Source: Labrenzia sp. 011
GTDB lineage: Bacteria; Pseudomonadota; Alphaproteobacteria; Rhizobiales; Stappiaceae
Direction: 5' to 3'
DNA length: 64,000 nt
Assembly (NCBI RefSeq): GCF_003075075.1
Contig: NZ_QCYM01000011.1
Span: 62,001 to 126,000, forward strand
Under the pieces are notes generated by a model. The model did no database searches. It was not told the origin of the DNA and worked only from the letters and a program-made list of their open reading frames with translations. Below are positions 54,941-63,311 of this stretch, one piece after another (the stretch's first letter is position 1; each line of letters opens with the position of its first letter). A program made the translations under genes and the position numbers.

Positions 54941-56269
54941 ATGAAAAAACTTGTCGCTAAGGGCGCGACGACGCTGGCCTTGCTGAGCCTCTCGGTAATG
55001 CCGGTACTCGCCCAGGACACCGAGGCCGTTCCGGCCGTGTCCCCTGAGGTCGCCTACATTCTCAACACGCTGCTGTTCCTGATCGGCGGTTTCCTCGTCA
55101 TGTGGATGGCCGCTGGCTTTGCCATGCTGGAAGCTGGCCTGGTCCGGTCCAAAAACGTCTCCATGCAGTGCCTGAAGAACATCACGCTCTACTCGATTGC
55201 GGGCCTGATGTACTGGATCACCGGTTACAATCTCATGTACACCGGTGTTGACGGCGGCTTCATCGGGTCCTTCGGTCCCTATGCCTTCGACGCCGTCGGC
55301 GGGGACGCACTCGACACCGGCTATTCCACGGCCTCCGACTGGTTCTTCCAGATGGTGTTCTGCGCGACGACCGCGTCGATCGTGTCCGGCACCCTGGCCG
55401 AGCGTATCAAGCTGTGGCCGTTCCTGGTGTTCACCGTTCTTCTGACCGGCTTTATCTATCCGATCGCCGGTTCCTGGCAGTGGGGTGCGGGCTGGCTCTC
55501 TGAAATGGGCTTCTCCGACTTCGCCGGTTCCACGCTGGTTCACTCCGTCGGTGGCTGGGCCGCTCTTGCCGGTGCGATCATCCTGGGTGCCCGTAAAGGC
55601 AAATACGGTGCCGATGGTTCGGTTCATCCGTTCCCGGGTTCCTCCATGCCGCTGGCAACTCTGGGAACCTTCATCCTGTGGCTCGGCTGGTTCGGCTTCA
55701 ACGGTGCATCGCAGCTCGCTATGGGCACCATCGCCGATGTTTCCGATGTCTCCCGCATCTTCGCCAACACCAACATGGCAGCTGCCGCAGGTGTGGTCAT
55801 GGCAGTGGTTCTCACGCAGATCCTCTACAAGAAGGTCGACGTGACGATGGCCCTGAACGGCGCGCTTGCCGGCCTGGTCTCCATCACTGCCGAGCCGCTG
55901 GCTCCGTCCGTCTGGCAGACCGTGTTCATCGGCGCTGTCGGTGGTGCGATCGTCGTCTTCGCCGTGCCGATGCTCGACAAGCTGAAAATCGACGACGTGG
56001 TCGGTGCCATCCCGGTTCACCTCCTGGCAGGTATCTGGGGTACGCTGATCGTGCCGCTCTCCAACACCGATGCCTCCTGGGGCGTTCAGATCACCGGTAT
56101 CGTTGCCTACGGCGTGTTCACGCTGGTCGCTTCGGCAATCGTCTGGTTCATCCTGAAAGCCACCATGGGTATCCGGGTCTCGGAAGAGGAAGAAGCGCTC
56201 GGGCTCGACAAGGTCGAAGTCGGCGTCGAAGCCTATCCGGAGTTCGGTGTGGGCTCCCAGCGCCTCTGA
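54941..56269 (+). CDS. amtB: Ammonium transporter
   Basis: A 442-residue Amt/Rh channel with a cleavable signal-like N-terminus (about 1-25), 11 transmembrane helices, and the twin histidines in STLVHSVGG and AIPVHLLAG. FQMVFCATTASIVSGTLAER is the typical Amt signature. It carries ammonium into the cell and is gated by GlnK. The start is the ATG giving MKKLVAKGAT. Confidence 0.96.
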   Translation: MKKLVAKGATTLALLSLSVMPVLAQDTEAVPAVSPEVAYILNTLLFLIGGFLVMWMAAGFAMLEAGLVRSKNVSMQCLKNITLYSIAGLMYWITGYNLMYTGVDGGFIGSFGPYAFDAVGGDALDTGYSTASDWFFQMVFCATTASIVSGTLAERIKLWPFLVFTVLLTGFIYPIAGSWQWGAGWLSEMGFSDFAGSTLVHSVGGWAALAGAIILGARKGKYGADGSVHPFPGSSMPLATLGTFILWLGWFGFNGASQLAMGTIADVSDVSRIFANTNMAAAAGVVMAVVLTQILYKKVDVTMALNGALAGLVSITAEPLAPSVWQTVFIGAVGGAIVVFAVPMLDKLKIDDVVGAIPVHLLAGIWGTLIVPLSNTDASWGVQITGIVAYGVFTLVASAIVWFILKATMGIRVSEEEEALGLDKVEVGVEAYPEFGVGSQRL

Positions 56270-56330
56270 TCAGGATGCGCTGACACAAAATCTCCCAGGC
56301 GGTCTGTTGGCTCGGACCGCAAACTTGGAA

Positions 56331-56360
56331 AGCCCGGGGTTCGCCCCGGGCTCTTTTTTT
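56331..56360 (+). terminator. Rho-independent terminator of glnK-amtB
   Basis: AGCCCGGGG and CCCCGGGCT form a 9-bp stem with a TTCG tetraloop, followed by CTTTTTTT, 61 bases after the amtB stop. One of the clearest terminators in the window. Confidence 0.88.
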
Positions 56361-56506
56361 GGTGTGACGCGAAAGCAGATCCATACGGTAGAAAGCCGGG
56401 ATCATCGCGCTGGTGACGTTCCTCTTGCCGACCGCCTTCGCCGCCGCCATTGCCGCAAGCATCTCCGGCGGGATCATCGACGAGGGGCTTGTGAAGGCGG
56501 CCGCCT

Positions 56507-57190
56507 TCAGGCCAGCTGAGGGCTGTCGCGCAACAGGCTTGCCAGATTGTCGTGACTGTCGACGATGCGATGGGCTCCGGCTGCCCGCAGCTGGTCCGCG
56601 TGCCCGTCATGGCTGTGGCCGCCGCCGACAAACCCCCAGACCTCCATGCCGGCCGCCAGGCCTGCCTTCACACCGTTGATGCTGTCTTCCACGACCAGTG
56701 TCCGGGAGGGGGCCACCGCGAGCTTCTTCGCGGCGAAGAGGAAAAGGTCCGGTGCAGGCTTGCCGTTTTCGACCTGCTCTCCGGAATAGATATGCGGGTC
56801 GAAAAAGGCAAAAAGACCCGTGTGCCTGAGCTTGTGGCGCAGCCGGTGCACACGGGAGGAAGAGGCGACCGCACGCGCACCCGTGTGGGCTTGCAGCAGC
56901 TGCTTGATGCCTTTGATTTCCGACAGGTCGCGATTGATGCGCGCCATGGTGGCCGCGTCAACCTCGGGCGCGAAGCTCTCGGGCAGGCCACCCTTGCCGA
57001 GGGCCCGATGATCCTGGTCGAGAGCGGCCCAGTAGTCCGTGCTGCCGAGCCCCTGGAACCGGTTCATATAGTCATCCAGTTCGTAGTGAAGGCCGATCCT
57101 GGCCAGATACTCGCGTTCCACGTCCACATAGATCTTTTCGGAATCGACCAGAACGCCGTCGCAATCGAAGAGGATCGCATCAAATGCCAT
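56507..57190 (-). CDS. HAD-IA family phosphatase
   Basis: A 227-residue HAD phosphatase of the beta-phosphoglucomutase/GPH-like group. Motif I is DCDGVLVDSE, motif II is in ASSSRVHRLR, motif III Lys in GKPAPDLF and motif IV in VVEDSINGV. The substrate is unknown; the neighbouring UgpE-like permease hints at sugar-phosphate or glycerol-phosphate metabolism. Confidence 0.92.
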   Translation of the reverse strand: MAFDAILFDCDGVLVDSEKIYVDVEREYLARIGLHYELDDYMNRFQGLGSTDYWAALDQDHRALGKGGLPESFAPEVDAATMARINRDLSEIKGIKQLLQAHTGARAVASSSRVHRLRHKLRHTGLFAFFDPHIYSGEQVENGKPAPDLFLFAAKKLAVAPSRTLVVEDSINGVKAGLAAGMEVWGFVGGGHSHDGHADQLRAAGAHRIVDSHDNLASLLRDSPQLA

Positions 57191-57259
57191 CGGTTCTACC
57201 TTTCAAGCGGTTCCGGCGGCACGGGAAACCCGCGGCCGGGTTCCAAATGGCCATGGGCC

Positions 57260-58087
57260 CTAGTGCGAGCCGTCGAACAGACCCTTAACCACCTGTCGTT
57301 GAAACAAGATGACAAGCAGGGCGGGGGGCAGCACGGCCAGAACCACGAGCATCATGCCCGGCAGGCTGGCGCGCCCGAAAAACTGCATGCCCCGCACCAG
57401 CGTGTAGGCGCTTTCCTCGGAGGTCACCATGACGGGCCACAGATACTGGTTCCACCCGGTGACGAACAGCACGAGAAACAGGGCTCCGGCGGTGGGCAGG
57501 GACAGCGGCAGCAGAATGTCCCTGAAGAAGCGGAGCGGTCCGGCGCCGTCGAGGCGGGCGGATTCCAGCAGGGTGTCCGGCACGGTCAGCAGGAACTGGC
57601 GGAAAAAGAGCGTTCCCAGGCCGGAGGCGACGAGGGGCAGAATGAGGCCGGAGCGCGTATTCACCAGTCCGAGGTCCGCAACGACGTCATAGGTGGGCAG
57701 GAAGCGGGATTCCAGCGGCAGCAGGAGGGTGAGCAGAAGGACGGAGAAGATCAGATTCGCGAAGCGGACGCGGAAGTAGATCAGGGCATAGGCCGTAACA
57801 AGCGACAGGACCACCTTCAGCCCGGCGAACCCCGCGCCGAGCAGCAGGGAGTTCCACAGCATGGTGAGCGCTGTCACGTCACCGGAAAAGCCGTAGCCGG
57901 AGGTCAGGAAACGGCTGTAGTTCTCGAATGCGCCGGTGCCCAGATCCAGCCGCAGCATCACGGGGGAGCCGGCCGCGTGGGTGGTTGCCGCGAACAGGGA
58001 ATAGGCCGGCAGTACCATGAAGAGCGATCCGGCAATCAGGATCATGTGATCGGCAAGCTGGGCATGAAACCGGCGCCAGGAAGGCAT
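57260..58087 (-). CDS. UgpE-like ABC sugar/glycerol-phosphate permease (orphan)
   Basis: A 275-residue MalG/UgpE-type permease with about six helices and the EAA loop ESARLDGAGPLRFFRDILLP. The family partner (UgpA-type permease), ATPase and binding protein are not present within the window on either side. The start is the ATG giving MPSWRRFHAQ; the longer frame runs into the CDF gene. Either a relic of a ugp operon or a permease that pairs with subunits encoded elsewhere. Confidence 0.85.
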   Translation of the reverse strand: MPSWRRFHAQLADHMILIAGSLFMVLPAYSLFAATTHAAGSPVMLRLDLGTGAFENYSRFLTSGYGFSGDVTALTMLWNSLLLGAGFAGLKVVLSLVTAYALIYFRVRFANLIFSVLLLTLLLPLESRFLPTYDVVADLGLVNTRSGLILPLVASGLGTLFFRQFLLTVPDTLLESARLDGAGPLRFFRDILLPLSLPTAGALFLVLFVTGWNQYLWPVMVTSEESAYTLVRGMQFFGRASLPGMMLVVLAVLPPALLVILFQRQVVKGLFDGSH

Positions 58088-58121
58088 TTTCGGATCGTCC
58101 TGTTTCAGGAAAGGGCGTGAT

Positions 58122-59015
58122 CTAGAGAACGACAATACCGGAGTGCTTGGCCTTGTGTTCGGGTTCCACATGAATGGTGACCCTGGCACCCGGAACGTCT
58201 TCGGCTATGGCGATTTCAATCCTGTCGCAGATATCGTGCGCAGCTTCAACCGACATTTCTCCGGGAACAACCAGATGGAAATCGACAAAGGTCGATTTTC
58301 CGGCGATGCGGGAGCGAAGGTCGTGGGCTTCCAGGGCGCCTTCGCCATGTTCGGAAATCTGCAGGCGGATCTTGTCGAGGACGTCGGCGGAAGCTGCTTC
58401 GTCCATGAGGCCGCCGACCGATTCCTTGACCAGTCCCCAGCCGGACCAGAGCACGGCGAGGCCGACAAGCGCCGCGAGGGCCGGATCGAGGAGCCTCCAG
58501 CCGGTCAGCAGTACCAGAACGACACCGGCCAGCACACCGGCCGACGTGAGCACGTCCGTCATCAGGTGTTTGCCGTCCGCCAGCAGCGCCGGCGACCTGG
58601 TCTTCTTGCCATTGTGTATGAGCAACCGCGCCCAGAGCGCGTTGATGAGGGCGGCGGCCAGGTTCATGGCGATGCCTGCCGGCGAATATTGCGGACTTCC
58701 GCCACCGGTGAAGCCGACCCAGGCGGCATGAAAAATGGAGAGTGCCGCAAGGACGATCATCACGCCGACCAGCACGGCCGCGAAATACTCGGCCTTGTCG
58801 TGCCCGTAGGGGTGATTGCTGTCGGCGGGTTTGGACGCGAACCACACGGCAGCCAGGGTCGCGATCGAGGAAGCGATGTTGACGGTGGTTTCCAGGGCGT
58901 CGGAAAAAAGCGCGACGGACCCGGTCAGCCAATAGGCGGCAAACTTGAGACCGAGCACGACGATGCCGACGACGATACTCAGAAAGGCAATCCGCAGCCT
59001 GCGCTTCAGGTCCAT
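58122..59015 (-). CDS. Cation diffusion facilitator (CDF) exporter
   Basis: A 297-residue CDF protein exporting divalent metals such as zinc, iron or manganese. About six transmembrane helices; metal sites in SVALFSDALETTVN (TM2), HPYGHDKAEYFAA, and DGKHLMTDV (TM5); the C-terminal domain (about 205-295) ends with a His-rich segment (IHVEPEHKAKH). The start is the ATG giving MDLKRRLRIA. Confidence 0.92.
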   Translation of the reverse strand: MDLKRRLRIAFLSIVVGIVVLGLKFAAYWLTGSVALFSDALETTVNIASSIATLAAVWFASKPADSNHPYGHDKAEYFAAVLVGVMIVLAALSIFHAAWVGFTGGGSPQYSPAGIAMNLAAALINALWARLLIHNGKKTRSPALLADGKHLMTDVLTSAGVLAGVVLVLLTGWRLLDPALAALVGLAVLWSGWGLVKESVGGLMDEAASADVLDKIRLQISEHGEGALEAHDLRSRIAGKSTFVDFHLVVPGEMSVEAAHDICDRIEIAIAEDVPGARVTIHVEPEHKAKHSGIVVL

Positions 59016-59265
59016 GTCATACCCCCGGATCAAACCGCCCGGGCAGACTGCGCGAGGGCGGAAACGCCGGTCGAACCCAAGATGCTCCCGCATGTTGCCG
59101 TCAACCGGTTTCAGACTTCCGGCCGGTTTCGGCAGGAGGCCGGCCGATCGGATGCGCGGATCGGCCGGGGCAAGGGGTAGCAGTTTTTGCGCGGGTTACA
59201 AGACACCCGGTCCCTTATTCCCGCGAAATCCGTCCGGCAATCGCCGGTCGGCTGCAGAGTCCTTT

Positions 59266-60039
59266 CTAGGATCCGCTTTTCCAGTCCAGAACCGCGGCGC
59301 CGATTATGGTGCCTGGACCGTCCTGGTCTTCCAGCTGGATCAGGACGGCGCAGCGGGCGTCGCCTTTCAGCATCAGCTTGGATTTCGGCATGCGGAAGGT
59401 TTCGGCGCCGCCGGACCACATTCCCATGGGCTGCAGGTTGCGGACCACATTCACATAGTGGATCTTCCGCCCGGCGTTTTCTCCCTGATCGATCTCGACC
59501 GTCGCCTCTTCCTTGATGTGGACGAAGTAGACCGTTGCCATTCCGGCCTTTTCAGGCAGCGTGCCGTTCACTCTGGCCTGGACGACCATGTCGGAGATCT
59601 TCAGATCGACCGTCGCGGTGAAGGGGTCGGTGCGTGCGAGGGCGGCGCGGACGTCGTTTTCGCGGCTGCCGACAACATGTTCGTTGCCGTTGACGACCAT
59701 TTGCGGGGTATAGACCGAACGGTCTCCCCTGCGGGCCGCGTAAGCCCGCTGGCGCTGGGAATTGACCGGACTGGCGAGGGTGTCCTTCCAGCCGAGGTAA
59801 TCCCAGTAATCCACCGGCATGACGAGCGTCAGCAGGTCGCTTTCCTCTCGGGCCAGGCGTTCCGCGAGGCGGTCTGCCGGCGGACAGGAGGAACAGCCCT
59901 GGCTGGTGAAGAGTTCCACGACCTTTTGTGGCTCGGCCTGCGCGCGCTCCCAGGCTGCGGTCAGGGCGAGTATTCCTGAAATGACAATAAGACTTTTGCG
60001 GAAAGCTGTTCCCGCTCTCCGGCGCGTTGCACCCACCAT
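59266..60039 (-). CDS. DUF1223 secreted thioredoxin-like protein
   Basis: A 257-residue DUF1223 protein with signal peptide (about 1-33). The CxxC motif GCSSCPPAD follows VVELFTSQ, typical of the thioredoxin-like fold of this family; SVYTPQMVVNG is also conserved. Periplasmic thiol chemistry is likely. The start is the ATG (MVGATRRR); a TTG three codons upstream is too close to the AGGA. Downstream of ccmG in the same direction. Confidence 0.9.
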   Translation of the reverse strand: MVGATRRRAGTAFRKSLIVISGILALTAAWERAQAEPQKVVELFTSQGCSSCPPADRLAERLAREESDLLTLVMPVDYWDYLGWKDTLASPVNSQRQRAYAARRGDRSVYTPQMVVNGNEHVVGSRENDVRAALARTDPFTATVDLKISDMVVQARVNGTLPEKAGMATVYFVHIKEEATVEIDQGENAGRKIHYVNVVRNLQPMGMWSGGAETFRMPKSKLMLKGDARCAVLIQLEDQDGPGTIIGAAVLDWKSGS

Positions 60040-60136
60040 CTGGCTCAATTCCTCTTCTGGATGGCGACAAAATATGCAATCGGTCCTTCAATCGCGAGTC
60101 ACGAGGCGGTGACCACGGCTGAAAGGCTTCGGCGCG

Positions 60137-60760
60137 TCAGCCGCCTTCCCGGATTTTCCGAAGTTCGGGAAGAAAAACGTCCCGGTAGGTCTGGGGGCTG
60201 AGGGGACCGATGAACTTGTAGCGGATCATGCCGGCGGCATCGACGATGAAGGTTTCCGGAACGCCGTAAACCCCCCATTCAATCGCTGTGCGTCCCGCGT
60301 CGTCCGCCCCGATGCGGGTGTAGGGGTTGCCGAGGCTGCCGAGGAAGCGGCGCGCGTTTTCCGGCTTGTCCTTGTAGTTGATCCCGAGGAGCTGGATGCC
60401 CTCCACCGTGGCCAGCTCCTCCAGCAGGGGATGTTCCTGGCGGCAGGGCACGCACCAGGAGGCAAAGATATTGACGACGGAAACCTTGCCGAGGAGGTCG
60501 TCCCGGGAGAAGCCGGGAACGGGGACATCGTCCCTGAAGATGCCGGGAACGGCGTCGAGGGTGAAATCCGGTGCCGGTTTGTTGATGAGGGCGGACGGTA
60601 TCTTTTGCGGGTCGCCGCCGAGGGTCAGCTGAAACAGGAACAGGCTGGCGAGAGCGGCGAACACCACTAGCGGCAACAGGACCAGCACGGGAAAGCCGCG
60701 TTTCGGCGTTTCCGGTTGCGGCCCCTTGCCGGGGCCGGCGTTTGTGTCTTGAGTGTTCAT
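60137..60760 (-). CDS. ccmG: Cytochrome c maturation thiol:disulfide interchange protein CcmG
   Basis: A 207-residue membrane-anchored thioredoxin (TM about 22-45) with active site WCVPC and cis-Pro in YGVPETFIVD. It keeps apocytochrome c CxxCH cysteines reduced for haem attachment. It is last in the ccmA-B-C-D-G run, 5 bases after ccmD. Confidence 0.94.
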   Translation of the reverse strand: MNTQDTNAGPGKGPQPETPKRGFPVLVLLPLVVFAALASLFLFQLTLGGDPQKIPSALINKPAPDFTLDAVPGIFRDDVPVPGFSRDDLLGKVSVVNIFASWCVPCRQEHPLLEELATVEGIQLLGINYKDKPENARRFLGSLGNPYTRIGADDAGRTAIEWGVYGVPETFIVDAAGMIRYKFIGPLSPQTYRDVFLPELRKIREGG

Positions 60761-60765
60761 CCGGG

Positions 60766-60939
60766 CTATCGACCGCCCGCGTCCGGCCGCCGGCGGGAAA
60801 CGCCCTGTTCGGCCAGCTCCCTGAGCGCCTTTTCCTGAATGGCCTTGTCAATACGCACCCAGGCGATGAGGCCGAGGACGGTCACGAGACAAAGGCCGTA
60901 AGAGGCAATGATGAAACCCGAGTGAGGGCCGAGGTCCAT
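60766..60939 (-). CDS. ccmD: Haem exporter protein CcmD
   Basis: A 57-residue single-pass protein (MDLGPHSGFIIASYGLCLVT start), which stabilises CcmC-CcmE in haem transfer. Size, the HSGFI-ASYG pattern, one transmembrane helix and position between ccmC and ccmG fix the call. The start is the ATG giving MDLGPH; the longer frame is an artefact over ccmC. Confidence 0.9.
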   Translation of the reverse strand: MDLGPHSGFIIASYGLCLVTVLGLIAWVRIDKAIQEKALRELAEQGVSRRRPDAGGR

Positions 60940-60943
60940 GGAT

Positions 60944-61711
60944 CTACTCCGCCGGCTGTGCGGTTGCGGTCGCGGAACGGGGATGCGCCGACGTTGCGGC
61001 CCGCAAGCGAAGGGTGCGAACGCGGCGGCGCAGGATTTCGTTGCGCATGGCCATGAGGTGCAGCACGAAAAACAACAGGGTGAAGGCAATGGCCATCACC
61101 AGCAGCGGCCAGAGAATGTCCGGATGGATGGTCGGGCCGTCCATGCGCATGACGCTGGCCGGCTGATGCAGGGTGTTCCACCAGTCGACCGAAAACTTGA
61201 TGATTGGCAGATTGAGCGCACCGACGAGGGTGAGGATCGCCGCTGCCTTGCCGGCCTTGATCGGGTCGTCCATCGTGCGCCAGAGGGTCATCAGGCCGAG
61301 ATACATGATCAGCAGCACGAGCACGGAGGTCAGCCTGGCGTCCCAGACCCAGTAGGTGCCCCACATGGGCTTGCCCCAGAGCGACCCGGTCACCAGCGAC
61401 ATGAAGGTGAAGGCCGCACCGATGGGTGCGGCGGCCTTGGCGGACACATCAGCGAGCGGATGTTTCCAGACAAGGGTGCCGAGGGACGAAACGGCCATGA
61501 TGGAATAGCACATCATCGACAACCAGGCGGCAGGCACGTGGATGTACATGATGCGGACCGTCTGACCCTGCTGGTAGTCTTCCGGAGCGACGAAGAAGCT
61601 CATGTAGAACCCGGCCGCGAAGGCCAGCACACACAGACCGGTCAACCAGGGGAGAACCACCTGGACCAGCCTCAAGAACCGCGTCGGATTTGCATAATCC
61701 CAAAATGCCAT
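60944..61711 (-). CDS. ccmC: Haem lyase/exporter CcmC
   Basis: A 255-residue six-helix protein that transfers haem to CcmE. The WWD-type haem-handling segment is WGTYWVWDARLTS, and conserved histidines lie in YIHVPAAW and elsewhere. It is 4 bases from ccmD and 103 from ccmB. Confidence 0.95.
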   Translation of the reverse strand: MAFWDYANPTRFLRLVQVVLPWLTGLCVLAFAAGFYMSFFVAPEDYQQGQTVRIMYIHVPAAWLSMMCYSIMAVSSLGTLVWKHPLADVSAKAAAPIGAAFTFMSLVTGSLWGKPMWGTYWVWDARLTSVLVLLIMYLGLMTLWRTMDDPIKAGKAAAILTLVGALNLPIIKFSVDWWNTLHQPASVMRMDGPTIHPDILWPLLVMAIAFTLLFFVLHLMAMRNEILRRRVRTLRLRAATSAHPRSATATAQPAE

Positions 61712-61814
61712 GCCTGCTTTTACTGCAGTCTTGCGATGCCATCAATGTGCCGAACGTCGCAGAGCCGCATTGTTCCCACTCTTGCCGGTTGGCGAGGGGG
61801 CCGAGACGGGGCCG

Positions 61815-62486
61815 TCAGTCGGATGCGAAGCGGAGCGCCGCGGCCGAGGCGACCGGGCCGATGACGGCTGCGATCAGCGAAAGAGCGCACAGGATCAGGA
61901 AGGGCGTGAGAAACGGCACCGGGTCGTGAATGGCGGCATCTGCGGCGCTGACACCGAAAATCAGCACCGGAATTGCCAGCGGTACCACGAGAACAGCGAG
62001 CAGAAGGCCGCCCCGGCGCAGGGAGACGGTGAGGGCCGCGCCGATGGCCCCGATCAGCGTGAGGGCCGGAGTGCCGACCAGCAGCGTCAGGGTGACGGCG
62101 CCCATTGCGAGGGGTTCGAGATTGAGAAACACGGCCAGCAGGGGGGCGGCGACGACCAGCGGCAGGCCCGTTGCGACCCAGTGCGCAAGGCACTTGATCA
62201 GCACCACCAGTTCCAGCGGCCGGCCGGCCATCAGCATCAGGTCGAGGGTGCCGTCGTCCCGGTCGGCCTGGAACAGCCGGTCGAGGCCCAGCAGTGTTGC
62301 GAGCAGCGCGCCTATCCACAGGATTGCCGGTCCGATGCGGGACAGAAGGTTGAGATCGGGGCCGACGCCGAAGGGAATGACGGTGACGACGGCCAGGAAA
62401 AACAGCACCCCGACAAGCGCGCTCCCGCCCACCCGCACGGACAGGCGCAGATCGCGCAGGAACAGAGCGAGCGCCCAGGAGGTCAT
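61815..62486 (-). CDS. ccmB: Haem exporter permease CcmB
   Basis: A 223-residue six-helix permease that, with CcmA, uses ATP to release holo-CcmE. It starts MTSWALALFLRDLRLSVRVG and has the LDRLFQADRDDGTLDLMLMA loop typical of CcmB. Its ATG overlaps the ccmA stop by 4 bases (ATGA). Confidence 0.94.
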   Translation of the reverse strand: MTSWALALFLRDLRLSVRVGGSALVGVLFFLAVVTVIPFGVGPDLNLLSRIGPAILWIGALLATLLGLDRLFQADRDDGTLDLMLMAGRPLELVVLIKCLAHWVATGLPLVVAAPLLAVFLNLEPLAMGAVTLTLLVGTPALTLIGAIGAALTVSLRRGGLLLAVLVVPLAIPVLIFGVSAADAAIHDPVPFLTPFLILCALSLIAAVIGPVASAAALRFASD

Positions 62487-63145
62487 GGTAGCGCATCCTC
62501 AACGGGCAGGGCGGCCGCGTCGGCGGCCTGCAGGTGCAGCTGCAGCACATCGGCAAGCGCCAGATCGGAATGGGTTGCCGTCACGATCAGGCCACCTGCG
62601 GCCAGATGCGCATTCATCAGCTCCAGAAGCTGTGTTTCCGACCGCCTGTCCAGGGCCGACGTCGGTTCGTCCATCAGCCATACTGGCCGGGACGTCACCA
62701 GGAGGCGGCACAGGGACAGTCTGCGTTTCTGTCCGGCGGACAGGAACGCGGCAGGCAGCTGGGCGGTATGGCCGATGCCCAGGGTGTCCAGCGCTTCAAG
62801 GGGCGTCACGGACCGGACGGAAAAGCCGGGCGCCGGGGCGGGAGCAGTGAAATTCTGCCAGAATTGCAGGTTTTCCTCGACCGACAGTGCCGGTTTGACC
62901 GCGTCCTGGTGCCCGAAATAATGAGCCTGTTCCTCGGGCGGGGTGTCGGCGGCGCCACCCTCCAGACGGATGGAGCCGTGGCTTGGGGGAACCAGCCCGG
63001 CCAGCGTGCGCAGAAGTGACGACTTGCCGATGCCATTCGCCCCGGTCACCACCAGGGCGCTGCCACCATTCAGGGAAAAGGACAGATCCTCGAACACCCG
63101 GCGTCCGCCGCGGTCGATGGTCAGGTTTTCGGCAATGAGTTTCAG
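62483..63145 (-). CDS. ccmA: Haem exporter ATPase CcmA (possible CTG start)
   Basis: ABC ATPase of the CcmAB complex: Walker A GANGIGKSS, signature LSAGQKRRLSL, Walker B WLMDEPTSALD. The family's first strand, LKLIAENLTIDRGGRRVF, is encoded upstream of the first GTG (63097), yet no ATG, GTG or TTG exists between the in-frame TAA (near 63183) and that GTG. A CTG at 63145 with GGAG seven bases upstream is the best natural start (220 residues). A GTG start would drop 16 residues. Confidence 0.9.
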   Translation of the reverse strand: MKLIAENLTIDRGGRRVFEDLSFSLNGGSALVVTGANGIGKSSLLRTLAGLVPPSHGSIRLEGGAADTPPEEQAHYFGHQDAVKPALSVEENLQFWQNFTAPAPAPGFSVRSVTPLEALDTLGIGHTAQLPAAFLSAGQKRRLSLCRLLVTSRPVWLMDEPTSALDRRSETQLLELMNAHLAAGGLIVTATHSDLALADVLQLHLQAADAAALPVEDALP

Positions 63146-63272
63146 GGTCGGCTCCGGCGTGGGTGAATTGAGCCTCCCTTGTTAGAGGGGGGCAAGGGGC
63201 GCTGGCAAGTGGGCAAATACGCCCAGGCCGGGGAGACATCCCGGGAGCTGCCAGCGTGCCATGTGCGCCGGG

Positions 63273-63303
63273 CGGGACCGTGGAGCTGTGCCCCGCGGTC
63301 CCG
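63273..63303 (-). terminator. Inverted repeat downstream of the last gene
   Basis: CGGGACCG and CGGTCCCG form an 8-bp perfect arm pair with a 15-base loop, just past the stop of the membrane protein gene on the minus strand. There is no T-run, so termination is uncertain. Confidence 0.4.
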
Positions 63304-63311
63304 GGGCGGCC

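Noticed and set aside
56270-56506. Short frames between the amtB terminator and the HAD gene
   Set aside because: They lack ribosome binding sites and homologous motifs; the region holds only the terminator.
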